From contig JAJYGN010000012.1 of assembly GCA_021790675.1 (NCBI GenBank), forward strand, positions 1 through 64,000: a stretch of 64,000 nt of DNA. Reading direction: 5' to 3'. Below are positions 8,714-17,196 of this stretch, piece after piece. Under the pieces are notes generated by a model. The model had not been told where the DNA came from. It worked only from the letters and a program-made list of their open reading frames with translations, and did no database searches. Each line of letters opens with the position of its first letter. The first letter of the stretch is position 1. This DNA is from Actinomycetes bacterium (lineage in GTDB: Bacteria > Actinomycetota > Acidimicrobiia > Acidimicrobiales > RAAP-2). Made by a program: the position numbers and the translations under genes.

Positions 8714-9723
8714 GGCGTCACCCCGGCACGCGGCAGGCCGCGCGTCTCGTCGAGGCCCGCGGTCACGTTGAATGCCTGCACGGCCTGGCCAGCGGCGCCC
8801 TTAACCAGATTGTCGATCGAACTCATCGCAATCAACCAACCGGTGCGCTCGTCTACCCGCGCGCTGACAAAGCACAGGTTCGAGCCCACGGGATCCTTGA
8901 GAGTCGGCGGGGCCTCTGTCACGACCACGAAGGGCTCGTCACGATAGGCGCTTGCAAGCACCTCGAGGGGGTCGAAACTCGAGAGGCCGATGCGCGCACG
9001 GGCGTAGGCGGTGACGAGCATTCCCCGGCTCGCCGGCACGAGGTGGGGCGTGAAGAGCAACTGGGCACCGAGCTCTTGTTCCATCTCGGGGGTGTGACGG
9101 TGGGTTGAGAGGCTGTACGCCTCCGCGTTGGCGGCGAGGCGCGGATAGTGCAGACGCTCACTCGGCGATCGCCCGGCACCCGAGGCTCCGCTCAGGGCGT
9201 TCACCACGATGCCCTCGCGCTCGATCAGCTCGGCGTCGAGAAACGGTCCGAGCGCGAGCGAGGTCGCGGTCGGATAGCAGCCCGGCACCGCGACGAGCTG
9301 CGCGCCGGCCAGTTCGTGACGATGGCGCTCGACCAGACCGTACACGGCGCGATCGAGCAGTTCGGGAGAGTGGTGCGCTGACTGGTACCACGTCGCGTAG
9401 GCCGCGGGATCCTTCAGCCGGTAGTCCGCGCCAAGGTCGATGACGCGCACTCCCCTCGCGATCAGGTCGGGTACCCAGTTCTGGCTCTGTCCGTGGGGCA
9501 GGGCGAGAAAGACTGCCTCCACGTCGGCGTCCTCGAGGGCTCTCGTGGGCGCGAAGCGCTCGTTCCCGTAGAGCGCGGCCAGCGCCGGGGCGTGCACGCC
9601 AATGAGCGTGCCGGCGGCGCTCTCACCCGTGGCCACCACGACCTCGAGGTCCGGGTGCGTCGCGGCCAGTCGCATCAGCTCCTGGCCCGCGTATCCCGAG
9701 GCTCCGACGATCGCGACTTTCAT
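8710..9723 (-). CDS. argC: N-acetyl-gamma-glutamyl-phosphate reductase
   Basis: NADPH-dependent reduction of N-acetylglutamyl phosphate. The 337-residue product has the Rossmann start VAIVGASGYAGQEL and the catalytic Cys149 in VPGCYPTA. It is the first gene of the arginine cluster; the ATG at 9723 has no Shine-Dalgarno sequence, while a TAAAAT hexamer ends 6 nt before it, so the operon mRNA may be leaderless. The AT-rich divergent region upstream also has an imperfect ARG-box-like sequence. Confidence 0.96.
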   Translation of the reverse strand: MKVAIVGASGYAGQELMRLAATHPDLEVVVATGESAAGTLIGVHAPALAALYGNERFAPTRALEDADVEAVFLALPHGQSQNWVPDLIARGVRVIDLGADYRLKDPAAYATWYQSAHHSPELLDRAVYGLVERHRHELAGAQLVAVPGCYPTATSLALGPFLDAELIEREGIVVNALSGASGAGRSPSERLHYPRLAANAEAYSLSTHRHTPEMEQELGAQLLFTPHLVPASRGMLVTAYARARIGLSSFDPLEVLASAYRDEPFVVVTEAPPTLKDPVGSNLCFVSARVDERTGWLIAMSSIDNLVKGAAGQAVQAFNVTAGLDETRGLPRAGVTP

Positions 9724-9788
9724 AGTGACATTTTATGCACAAACAACGATAAAAGTGCAACTATCGGGTCCCCGGCTAGTCTGGTCGC
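9724..9788. promoter_or_regulatory. Divergent promoters for argC and the EamA transporter; possible ARG box
   Basis: Minus strand toward argC: TTGCAC at 9755-9760, and either CATAAA (9732-9737, 17-bp spacer) or TAAAAT (9730-9735) as -10; the latter ends 6 nt before the argC ATG. The imperfect palindrome GTGCATAAAATGTCAC over the -10 resembles an ARG box (TGNATWWWWATNCA) and would fit repression by ArgR, but the match is partial. Plus strand toward 9789: TAGTCT at 9777-9782 ends 6 nt before the GTG start. Confidence 0.55.
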
Positions 9789-10685
9789 GTGTCGCGGCGC
9801 GGTTGGCTCCTCTTTTCGATCATGAGCGTGCTCTGGGGCATCCCCTATCTGCTGATCCGCGTCGCCGTGCGCCAGCTCGATCCCGGGGTTCTCGTGCTCG
9901 CGCGCACGGGGCCGGTCGCGATCTTGCTGGTGCCCCTCGTAGCTTCACGTCGCCAGTTGGACCTGCTCGTGCGCAACGTCGCCTGGATCATCGCCTTTGG
10001 CGTCGTCGAGTTCGGGATCCCCTGGTATCTGATGGCCACCTCCGAACGCCATATCACGAGTTCCCTGACCAGCTTGCTGATCTGCGCGGTGCCGATGTTC
10101 TCGGTCCTCGCCCAGCGGCTGCGCCGTTCGGGCGAGACGGTGGGGACCACCCGCCTTGCGGGCCTGGGCATCGGCGCGGTCGGCGTGGCCCTATTGGTGG
10201 GCCTGAGCATCCACAGCGGGTCCTTCGAGTGGATCGCCCTGATGCTCGTCGTGGTGCTTGGCTACACCGTGGGCCCGATCATCCTGGCCACGCGACTGAC
10301 CCACGTGCCCGGGCCGGTCGTCGTCGCCGGGGCGACCGCCGTCGTCGCTCTGGCCTGGTTGCCGTGGTCGATCGCCCACTGGCCGACCGCGATCGATGCG
10401 ACGACCTGGTGGTCGATCGGGGTCCTGTCGATCTTCTGCACGGCCGGAGCATTTCTCACCTTCTTCGAACTGATCAAGGAGGTCGGCTCCACGCGCAGTG
10501 TCGTCGTGACCTACGTCAACACGGCTCTGGCGGTGGTCTTGGGTATCGCGCTCCTCAACGAGCCGCTCACCGTCGGCATCGCCATTGGCTTCCCGCTCGT
10601 CCTGCTCGGCAGCGTGCTCGCGACCTCGTCGCGTGGTTCAGCCGTCGAACTCGCCGGCGACGCGCACCGCGCCGTCCACCACTAG
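9789..10685 (+). CDS. EamA/DMT-family transporter
   Basis: A 298-residue membrane protein of the drug/metabolite transporter type, with about ten hydrophobic helices arranged as two EamA repeats (first ending near GLGIGAVGVALLVGL, second near GIALLNEPLTVGIAIGFPLVLLGSVLA). Substrate unknown. The GTG at 9789 follows TAGTCT by 6 nt with no ribosome-binding site, suggesting a leaderless message. Its last 48 bp overlap the 3' end of the convergent thioesterase-like gene. Confidence 0.85.
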   Translation: MSRRGWLLFSIMSVLWGIPYLLIRVAVRQLDPGVLVLARTGPVAILLVPLVASRRQLDLLVRNVAWIIAFGVVEFGIPWYLMATSERHITSSLTSLLICAVPMFSVLAQRLRRSGETVGTTRLAGLGIGAVGVALLVGLSIHSGSFEWIALMLVVVLGYTVGPIILATRLTHVPGPVVVAGATAVVALAWLPWSIAHWPTAIDATTWWSIGVLSIFCTAGAFLTFFELIKEVGSTRSVVVTYVNTALAVVLGIALLNEPLTVGIAIGFPLVLLGSVLATSSRGSAVELAGDAHRAVHH

Positions 10686-11339
10686 CCACATCCGACCCGC
10701 CGCGACGGCCAGGCGGACGTCCTCACCGGCCTCGAGCGAGCCCACGTGCACAACGCTCGCAGCGCGCAGTGAGGCCCCGGTGACTTCACTGATCGCTTCC
10801 CAGACCGCCGCGTTGTTGACGTGTCCGACAACGTCGAGATCGCTGCGGCGCACCGGCCACGCGCGCGTCGGTGCCATCGGATCGAGCTCGGCCGAGGCCA
10901 CGCGCCCCGACACCTTGCGCGCCGCGTACTCGCCATAGATGCCGACGAAGTCGCGCCACAGCCGACGTGGACGTCCGTCGGGTCCAATCGGCACCCACAG
11001 CGCGGTGGCGTCGAGCATCACCACGCCGTCGATCGCGACGTCGCTGCGCCGCTCGGCCCAGGCTGCGCCCGTACCGGCGCACCAGGTCGACACCGTGACC
11101 ATCTCGCCCAGAGCGGGCCAGCGCCCGCCCTCGGCGCGGCGCACGCTGGTGCGGCGCACCACCCACGTGTCCTCGTCGGGGCCGACCGCGTCATCCCAGT
11201 CGTCGCCCGCGACGTCCTGGAGATAGCGCGCCAGCGCGTCGGGGCGCAACGTGCCCTCGGGACCGACGTCGCCCAGACGAACGCGCCGCGAGTGCGAGAA
11301 GCGTCGCCCACTGCGCGGTACAGGGGCGAAGTCGCTCAC
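10638..11339 (-). CDS. Acyl-ACP thioesterase-like double-hotdog protein
   Basis: A 233-residue protein resembling the FatA/FatB acyl-ACP thioesterase family: a first hotdog domain (RRVRLGDVGPEGTLRPD ... LARYLQDVAGDDW) and a second containing DLDVVGHVNNAAVWEA, which matches the D-x(n)-HVNN-Y/W active-site block of such enzymes. Likely releases fatty acids from acyl-ACP or acyl-CoA; substrate chain length cannot be read. Start overlaps the pheT stop by 4 bp, so it is expressed with pheST. The 3' end overlaps the convergent transporter by 48 bp, so its terminus is antisense to that gene. Confidence 0.8.
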   Translation of the reverse strand: MSDFAPVPRSGRRFSHSRRVRLGDVGPEGTLRPDALARYLQDVAGDDWDDAVGPDEDTWVVRRTSVRRAEGGRWPALGEMVTVSTWCAGTGAAWAERRSDVAIDGVVMLDATALWVPIGPDGRPRRLWRDFVGIYGEYAARKVSGRVASAELDPMAPTRAWPVRRSDLDVVGHVNNAAVWEAISEVTGASLRAASVVHVGSLEAGEDVRLAVAAGRMWLVVDGAVRVAGEFDG

Positions 11340-13801
11340 GCGCGCAGTGTCGCCCCGAGATCGTTCGCGGCCTTCAACAGTGCCGCGCGCGCCGCGCTGA
11401 TGTCCGCATCCACCAGCGTGCGCTCGTTCGATACCAGGGACACCGCGTAGGCCAGGCTACGCCCGCCCTCCACTCCGGCGTAGACGTCAAAGAGCGTCAC
11501 CGACTCGACCAGCTCGCTCGCTCCCGCGAGGGCCGCGGCCAGGTCCGCGGCGTGCACCTGGGGCGGCGCCACGAAGGCGAGGTCCATGGACGCCGTCGGG
11601 TACCGGCTGGGCACTGCGACGTTCGTGCTGCGGCGCGTCGCGCGCGAGGGATCGGCCAGTACGTCCACGTCGAGGTCCATCACGCCCAGACGGCGTCCGA
11701 CGGCCGAGGGTGCGAGCCGTTCCACCAGCGAGGGCTCCACTTCGCCGAGCACGCCGAGCACCGCGCCGCTCGCGCGATCCACCAGGCGAGCGCCGCGCGT
11801 CGGATGCAGACCCGCGGCGACGTTGTCGTTTGAGCGCACCACCACGTCGGCGAGACCCAGTCGGGCGCTGATCACGCTCCACAGCGCCACCGCGCTGGCC
11901 GCGTCGTCATCCTCGCGAGCGAGTAGCACGCAAAGACGCTCGTTCTCCACCGGAAGCTCGAGTTCAACGGTGCCGCCTGCTCCCCCGCGGGTGCGCCGGG
12001 GCGTCTCCGCGAGGTCGGGATGGATGAAGATGGCGCCGAGTTCGCCCAGCAGAACGTCGCCGCGATGTCGCTCGAGGTTGCGCCCCCACGCGCGCACGAG
12101 ACCGGTGAGCAGCGTCGCGCGCATCACTGACTCGTCGGCCGCGAGGGGATTGGTCACGCGCACCCGCGCGAGCCCCGGGTGGGTCAAGTCAAAGTCCTCG
12201 TCCGAGCCCAGTGTCGGCGTCCAGGCCTCCAGGACGCCCAGATCCACCAGCGTGTCGCGCAGGCGACGGCGCAGGTTCTGGCGCGCCGTGATGGCACCGG
12301 GCGCCGCCCAGGTCGGCGTGCGCCGGGCCAGCCGACGATAACCGTGCAGCCGCGCGATCTCCTCGATCACGTCGGCTCGCCCGGCGGCCCCGCGACGCAC
12401 GTCGCCGCGCGAGCTAGGGGCGGTCACCTCGAGAGACTCTTCGCGGCGCTCCACGCGAAAGTTCAGCGCCGTCAGAATCCGTACCACCTCATCCTCGGCA
12501 ATCACCGTGCCCAGGGCGCGCTCGACGTCTCCCGGGCGCAGAGTCACGCGCGAGGGCTCCGGTGCTTGGCCGCGCACGTCAAGGGGATCGGCCAGCCACT
12601 CTAGGTCGCTACAGGTTTCAGAGAGAATCGCCACGAAGCGAGCCACCGCGCGTAGCGCGAGGTTCGGATCGACGCCGCGTTCAAAGCGGTTGGAGGCCTC
12701 TGAGCGCAGTGCGTGTCGCTTGGAGGAGCGCGCGATCGTCATGGGGTCGAACGCCGCGGCCTCGAGGAGCACCTCGGTCGTCGCGTCACTGATCTCGCTG
12801 GCGGCGCCGCCCATGATGCCGGCGAGTCCCAACACCCGGTCCTCGCCGTCGACAATCACGCAGTCGACACCCGTGTCACCCAGGCCCCGTCCGGCTCGGG
12901 CGAGCTCTCGCGTCACACCGTCCAGGGTCACCAGGGTCTCACCGGATCGCGCGGCGCGCGCGCGCAGTGCGCGACCGGCCACGTGAGCCGCGTCGTAGGG
13001 GTGTGTCGGCTGGCCAAGCTCCAGCATGACCAGGTTGGACGCGTCGACGACGTTCGAGATTGGCCGCATACCGGCGCCCACCAGACGCTGGGCAACCCAC
13101 GTCGGCGACGGGCCAACGATCACGTTGCGCAGCACCGACACCGTCAGGCGCTCGCAGAGAGCGGGGTCCTCAATCCCGGCCGCAGCCACTGAGGCGCTCG
13201 GTGTCGCCGTGTTCGTCGTGGCCAGGCGCGGCGCGCGCAACGGCCGTTCGAAGCGGGCGGCCAGGTCGCGCGCGACACCCTCGATGGACCAGGCGTCAGG
13301 ACGGTTTCCCTCGACCGAGAGATCAAAGACGACGTCGGGCGTGATCGCCAGCGCGTCGAGCAAAGCGGTCCCCTCGGGCGCGTCGACGTCATTGAGGATC
13401 ATCAGTCCGGCGTGGTCGTCGCTGAGGCGCAGTTCGCTCGCCGAACACAGCATGCCGTTGCTCGTGACCCCGCGCATCTGGCGACGCCCGATCTCGAACC
13501 CTCCGGGCAAGACGGCACCCACCGGGGCCATTGGCACGCGATCGCCCTCGACAAAGTTGTTCGCCCCGCAGACGATCTCGAGAGGTCCGTCTCCGGCGTC
13601 GACGACAACGAGGCGGATGCGGTCGGCCCCTGGGATGGCACGAATCTCCTGGACGCGCGCGACGACGACGTCCTCGAGCCCCTCACCGACGTGCTCGATA
13701 CCCTCGACCACCAGGCCGAGGTCGTCGAGTGCCTCGCGCAGTTCCTCGAGTGACTCGCCGAGGTCGACGAACTCACGCAGCCAGTTGAGCGAGACCTTCA
13801 T
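11336..13801 (-). CDS. pheT: Phenylalanine-tRNA ligase, beta subunit
   Basis: 821 residues, the normal size for bacterial PheT. Order: MKVSLNWLREFVDL start, EMAP/tRNA-binding domain (VVVARVQEIRAIPGADRI, VCGANNF), B3/B4 editing and B5 domains, catalytic-like core, and a C-terminal FDX-ACB anticodon-binding domain (SRYPTASMDLAFV). Forms the alpha2-beta2 enzyme with PheS. The ATG at 13801 overlaps the pheS stop by 4 bp; the longer open frame to 13915 lies within pheS and adds non-family sequence. Confidence 0.97.
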   Translation of the reverse strand: MKVSLNWLREFVDLGESLEELREALDDLGLVVEGIEHVGEGLEDVVVARVQEIRAIPGADRIRLVVVDAGDGPLEIVCGANNFVEGDRVPMAPVGAVLPGGFEIGRRQMRGVTSNGMLCSASELRLSDDHAGLMILNDVDAPEGTALLDALAITPDVVFDLSVEGNRPDAWSIEGVARDLAARFERPLRAPRLATTNTATPSASVAAAGIEDPALCERLTVSVLRNVIVGPSPTWVAQRLVGAGMRPISNVVDASNLVMLELGQPTHPYDAAHVAGRALRARAARSGETLVTLDGVTRELARAGRGLGDTGVDCVIVDGEDRVLGLAGIMGGAASEISDATTEVLLEAAAFDPMTIARSSKRHALRSEASNRFERGVDPNLALRAVARFVAILSETCSDLEWLADPLDVRGQAPEPSRVTLRPGDVERALGTVIAEDEVVRILTALNFRVERREESLEVTAPSSRGDVRRGAAGRADVIEEIARLHGYRRLARRTPTWAAPGAITARQNLRRRLRDTLVDLGVLEAWTPTLGSDEDFDLTHPGLARVRVTNPLAADESVMRATLLTGLVRAWGRNLERHRGDVLLGELGAIFIHPDLAETPRRTRGGAGGTVELELPVENERLCVLLAREDDDAASAVALWSVISARLGLADVVVRSNDNVAAGLHPTRGARLVDRASGAVLGVLGEVEPSLVERLAPSAVGRRLGVMDLDVDVLADPSRATRRSTNVAVPSRYPTASMDLAFVAPPQVHAADLAAALAGASELVESVTLFDVYAGVEGGRSLAYAVSLVSNERTLVDADISAARAALLKAANDLGATLRA

Positions 13802-14871
13802 GAGAACTGCTCCAAGAAACGCACGTCGTTTTCGATCAGGGCACGCATGTCGGCAATCTGATAGCGCATCTGGGCGCAGCGATCGATGCCGAAGCCGAAG
13901 GCGAACCCGCTCCACTCCTCCGGGTCAATTCCCACCGCATCGAACACCGCGGGATCGAGCATGCCGCAGCCGCCCAACTCAATCCAGCCGGTCTGAGAGC
14001 ACGTGCGACAACCCGCGCCCCGACAGATCGTGCACGTGATCTCGAACTCGGCCGACGGCTCAGTGAAGGGGAAGTACGCCGGGCGCAGTCGCGCGTCGAT
14101 GTCCTCGCCGAAGTAAGCCTTCGTGAAGGTCTCGATGACCCCGGCGAGGTCGGCGAAAGTGATGTCGCGGTCCACAACCAGCCCCTCCACCTGGTGAAAG
14201 GCGGCCAGGTGGCGCGCGTCGGGCGTGTCACGCCGGTAGCAGCGCCCCGGCATGACCGAGTGCACCGGCAGGGTGCCACCCGCGACGGCGGCCTCCATCA
14301 GGTGTATCTGGGTCGGCGAGGTGTGCGTGCGCAGAACCACGGTCTCGGGCTCGCCCAGGTCGACGTAGAACGTGTCCCACATCCCGCGCGCCGGGTGCGC
14401 CGGCGGAATGTTGAGTGCCTCGAAGTTGTACCAGTCGCTCTCGACCTCGGGCCCGTCAGCGACTTTGAAGCCCATCGCCACGAACACGTCCTCGAGTTCT
14501 CGCTGAGTGCTAGCAACGAGGCTCGGATGCCCGAGAGTTAGCCGCCAGGGCACCTGGGCGACCACCACGTCGCCTAGGTCCAACCGGTCGGCGTCGAGAC
14601 GGCGCTGGCGCTCGCGCGACTCGAGCAGTGCACGACGCGCTGCGAAGGCCTCCTCGACCCGGCGACGAGCTTCTTGGAGGGTCGCGCCGGCGGCGCCACG
14701 CTCCTCGGGCGCCAGGGTTCCCAGACTGCGCTGCAGTGCCACGAAGGCCGAGCGGCGTCCGACGAGCGTGGCGTGCGACTCGTCGAGTGCGCCGAGTTCG
14801 TCGGCCGCCTCGATCGCAGCCAGGGCTCGCGCGGTCTCGTCGCCGAGGGTCGAAAGCGGAGAGGACGTCAT
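13798..14871 (-). CDS. pheS: Phenylalanine-tRNA ligase, alpha subunit
   Basis: 357-residue class II aminoacyl-tRNA synthetase subunit: N-terminal coiled coil, motif 2 region (HTSPTQIHLME, GRCYRRDT), a Cys-rich turn CTICRGAGCRTC and motif 3 GFAFGFGIDRCAQMRY. Aminoacylates tRNA-Phe with PheT. It overlaps the rRNA methyltransferase stop upstream and the pheT start downstream by 4 bp each. Confidence 0.97.
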   Translation of the reverse strand: MTSSPLSTLGDETARALAAIEAADELGALDESHATLVGRRSAFVALQRSLGTLAPEERGAAGATLQEARRRVEEAFAARRALLESRERQRRLDADRLDLGDVVVAQVPWRLTLGHPSLVASTQRELEDVFVAMGFKVADGPEVESDWYNFEALNIPPAHPARGMWDTFYVDLGEPETVVLRTHTSPTQIHLMEAAVAGGTLPVHSVMPGRCYRRDTPDARHLAAFHQVEGLVVDRDITFADLAGVIETFTKAYFGEDIDARLRPAYFPFTEPSAEFEITCTICRGAGCRTCSQTGWIELGGCGMLDPAVFDAVGIDPEEWSGFAFGFGIDRCAQMRYQIADMRALIENDVRFLEQFS

Positions 14872-15668
14872 GATCCACCAAGGCTAGGACGTGGGGCGGA
14901 GCGTCTCGCGTCTTCGCGTTGCCACATCGCACGAAAGGCGATGAGCGATGCGGCGACGCCGGCGTTGAGGCTCTCGCTGGCTCCGGCCATGTCGATGCGA
15001 AACGTCCCCGCGCACGATCGAATCGCCGCCTCATCGAGGCCGTCGGCCTCGCTGCCGATCACGACCACGTTCGCGCCCGAGAGGTCGACGTCACGCACGT
15101 CGCGCTGACTCGCGAGCACCGTCGCCCACGTGTGCGCGCCGCCATTCTCAAAGTGTGCGAGGACCTCGTCGAGCTCGCCCACCGCCACCGGAATCTGAAA
15201 GATGGCCCCGGCACTTGCGCGTAACGCCTTGGGGTTGCAGGGATCCACCGACTGGCCGGTGAAGATCACGCCGCGTGCGCCCGCCGCTTCGGCCGAACGA
15301 ATGATGGTGCCCGCGTTGCCCGGATCACCCAGGTCGTGGGCGACCAGTACCAGACCATCGCTCGGCACTGCCGCCACGTCGACGATCGGCAAAAAGACGC
15401 TCGCCATGACGCCCTGAGGAGTCGCTGCGTCCGCCACGCGCTCGAACGTCGCGCTCGCCAGGCCGACCACGCGCACGCCCTCGTGGGTCGCGCGCGCGAT
15501 CAGCGCCGCGACGACCGGCCGGGCCAGCGCCGCGACGTCGACGTAGAGCGCCTCGAAGCGCGCGTGCGCCGCGAGGGCCGCCTCCACGAGGTCGGGTCCC
15601 TCAATAACGCACACGCCCTCGCTCCAGCGCAGGGCGCGCTTGTTGACGAGACGGCGTAGTCGTCGCAC
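14868..15668 (-). CDS. TrmH/SpoU-family RNA 2'-O-methyltransferase
   Basis: SAM-dependent 2'-O-ribose methyltransferase with a trefoil-knot fold, probably acting on 23S rRNA. From the GTG at 15668 the product has 266 residues. Visible motifs: VLVAHDLGDPGNAGTIIRSA (motif 1), VVIGSEADGLDE (motif 2) and GASESLNAGVAASLIAF (motif 3). The GTG has no Shine-Dalgarno, and the eleven in-frame codons upstream, back to the rplT stop, encode IIESLGPSHQR, which looks like the family N-terminus (ITSPxNPRVK-like) but offers only AUC as a start. Gene order rplT-trmH-pheS is common in actinobacteria. Confidence 0.88.
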   Translation of the reverse strand: MRRLRRLVNKRALRWSEGVCVIEGPDLVEAALAAHARFEALYVDVAALARPVVAALIARATHEGVRVVGLASATFERVADAATPQGVMASVFLPIVDVAAVPSDGLVLVAHDLGDPGNAGTIIRSAEAAGARGVIFTGQSVDPCNPKALRASAGAIFQIPVAVGELDEVLAHFENGGAHTWATVLASQRDVRDVDLSGANVVVIGSEADGLDEAAIRSCAGTFRIDMAGASESLNAGVAASLIAFRAMWQREDARRSAPRPSLGGS

Positions 15669-15704
15669 CCGCTGGTGCGAGGGCCCGAGCGACTCGATGA
15701 TGGC

Positions 15705-16064
15705 CTACTTCGCGAGGGCCTCGGTGGCCTGGGCCACGAGGGCTGCGAAGGCCGCGCTGTCGTTGACCGCCAGGTCGGCCAGGATGCGGCGATCGACCTC
15801 GATGCCGGCGAGATTGAGCCCGGCGATGAAGCGGCTGTAGCTGAGTCCGTGGGCTCGGGTGCCGGCGTTGATGCGCTGGATCCAGAGCTTGCGAAATTCG
15901 CCCTTGCGTGCTCGGCGGTCGCGGAATGCGTACACGCCAGAGTGTTGGACGGCTTGGTTGGCGGCGCGGAAGGTCCGGCTGCGGTCACCGTAGTAACCCT
16001 TGGCCTCCTCCAGGATCGCCTTGTGGTGCTTCTTGGCGTTGACCGCCCTCTTTACTCGAGCCAT
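15705..16064 (-). CDS. rplT: 50S ribosomal protein L20
   Basis: 119-residue L20: starts [19 protein letters not shown], contains the [19 protein letters not shown] and [13 protein letters not shown] stretches that bind 23S rRNA. Essential early in 50S assembly. Lies 23 bp after rpmI in the conserved infC-rpmI-rplT operon. Confidence 0.98.
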   Translation of the reverse strand: MARVKRAVNAKKHHKAILEEAKGYYGDRSRTFRAANQAVQHSGVYAFRDRRARKGEFRKLWIQRINAGTRAHGLSYSRFIAGLNLAGIEVDRRILADLAVNDSAAFAALVAQATEALAK

Positions 16065-16087
16065 AACGATTCCTCTCTATCGATCTT

Positions 16088-16282
16088 CTAGAGTCCCAGG
16101 AGCTTCTTGATGTTCTTTTCGATGCCCGGAGCGATGTCAGTCTCACGACCCAGACGGCGCGCGCGCGTCGAGGACTTCTTCTCCATGATGTGGCCGCGAA
16201 AGGCCTTGCGCCGGCGCAGCTTGCCGCTGCCGGTGATCTTGATGCGCTTCTTCGCGCCGCTGTCTGTCTTCATCTTCGGCAT
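16088..16282 (-). CDS. rpmI: 50S ribosomal protein L35
   Basis: 64-residue L35: MPKMKTDSGAKKRIKITGSGKLRRRKAF with the basic GHIMEKKSSTRARRL segment. AGGAGG within the end of infC serves as ribosome-binding site; the ATG lies 1 nt after the infC stop, so translation is likely coupled. Confidence 0.98.
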   Translation of the reverse strand: MPKMKTDSGAKKRIKITGSGKLRRRKAFRGHIMEKKSSTRARRLGRETDIAPGIEKNIKKLLGL

Positions 16283-16283
16283 C

Positions 16284-16886
16284 TCAGCCCTCCTGTAGTG
16301 ATTCGCTCGCCGCGGCGTTGGGGCCCTCGGTGATATCGGTCTTCGCCTCGGCGACCTTCGCCTTGGCCTTGCGCTCGGGTCCGAGCACCATGATCATGTT
16401 GCGCCCGTCGAGTTTGGCCGCCGACTCCACCTTGGCGACGTCAGTGAGCTTCTCCACAATGCGATCGAGAATCTTCTTGCCCAACTCGGGGTGCGCGGAT
16501 TCGCGTCCACGGAACATGATCGTGATTTTTACCTTGTGACCTTCGAGAAGGAACTTCTCGACCAGACGGGTCTTGGTGTCGAAGTCGCCGGGACCAATCT
16601 TGGGCCGGTACTTCATCTCCTTGACTCCGACGTTCTGGGACTTGCGGCGCGATTCCTTCGCCTTCTGGGCCTCGTCAAACTTGAACTTGCCGTAGTCCAT
16701 GATCCGACACACCGGCGGAGTGGCCGTCGGGGCGATCTCCACGAGATCCAGATCGAGACTGCGGGCCAACGCCAGCGCCTCACGAGTCGATGTCACGCCA
16801 CGCTGGTTGCCCTCGTGGTCGATGAGTCGAATGGTGTCGACGCGAATGCGTTCGTTGACGCGGTGGTCACCCGGGCCTGTTGCGAT
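16284..16886 (-). CDS. infC: Translation initiation factor IF-3
   Basis: Binds the 30S subunit and checks the start codon. N-domain VNERIRVDTIRLIDHEGNQ, linker KFKFDEAQKAKESRRKSQ, C-domain KEMKYRPKIGPGDFDTK and IMFRGRESAHPELG, as in bacterial IF-3. I place the start at the AUC codon at 16886: AAGGAG lies 6 nt before it and the product then begins at the family N-terminus (IATGPGDHRVNERIR; 200 residues). The nearest ATG, at 16943, would add 19 residues that run through an 8-bp stem-loop and the ribosome-binding site. A non-AUG start is the classical autoregulation device of E. coli infC (AUU). Confidence 0.93.
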   Translation of the reverse strand: MATGPGDHRVNERIRVDTIRLIDHEGNQRGVTSTREALALARSLDLDLVEIAPTATPPVCRIMDYGKFKFDEAQKAKESRRKSQNVGVKEMKYRPKIGPGDFDTKTRLVEKFLLEGHKVKITIMFRGRESAHPELGKKILDRIVEKLTDVAKVESAAKLDGRNMIMVLGPERKAKAKVAEAKTDITEGPNAAASESLQEG

Positions 16887-17030
16887 AACTCTCTCCTTGC
16901 ACTCCGCGACGTCTGAGACGTCGCCACGGCAAGCAGGGCGCAAACTCCTCTAAACCCGGCACGCGCAGCGCACCAAGGTGGACGTTGGACCTGCCAACCT
17001 CACTTGCTGTGAACTGGTGCAAGGCTAGCA
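16887..17030 (-). promoter_or_regulatory. infC leader with stem-loop upstream of the ribosome-binding site
   Basis: The leader has a stem-loop with 8-bp arms (16906-16913/16917-16924, 3-nt loop) ending about six bases before the AAGGAG of infC. A TAGCCT -10-like hexamer at 17022-17027 would start the RNA near 17015, giving a ~130-nt leader. Such leaders in infC-rpmI-rplT operons are often bound by L20 or control by IF-3; which applies cannot be told here. The stretch 17031-17183 between the divergent genes holds nothing else I can name. Confidence 0.45.
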
Positions 17031-17183
17031 GACGGAATCGGCGCCAAACTCTTAGGCGCTCTTTAGACAGCGCGACCGAGATCTTTACACTGGCGGCGTA
17101 CTTTTCTCCTCAGGGCGAAAGCTCTTTAGTTTCTGCTCGGCGGTGGTGTACCTCCCAGCGCCACCGCCGAGCGGAACTCCCAC

Positions 17184-17196
17184 TACCGTAGGGGCC
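17184..17196 (+). promoter_or_regulatory. Leaderless-type -10 element of the DUF1844 gene
   Basis: TACCGT at 17184-17189 ends 7 nt before the GTG start; no Shine-Dalgarno sequence and no clear -35. Fits the TANNNT pattern that recurs in this window. Confidence 0.45.
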
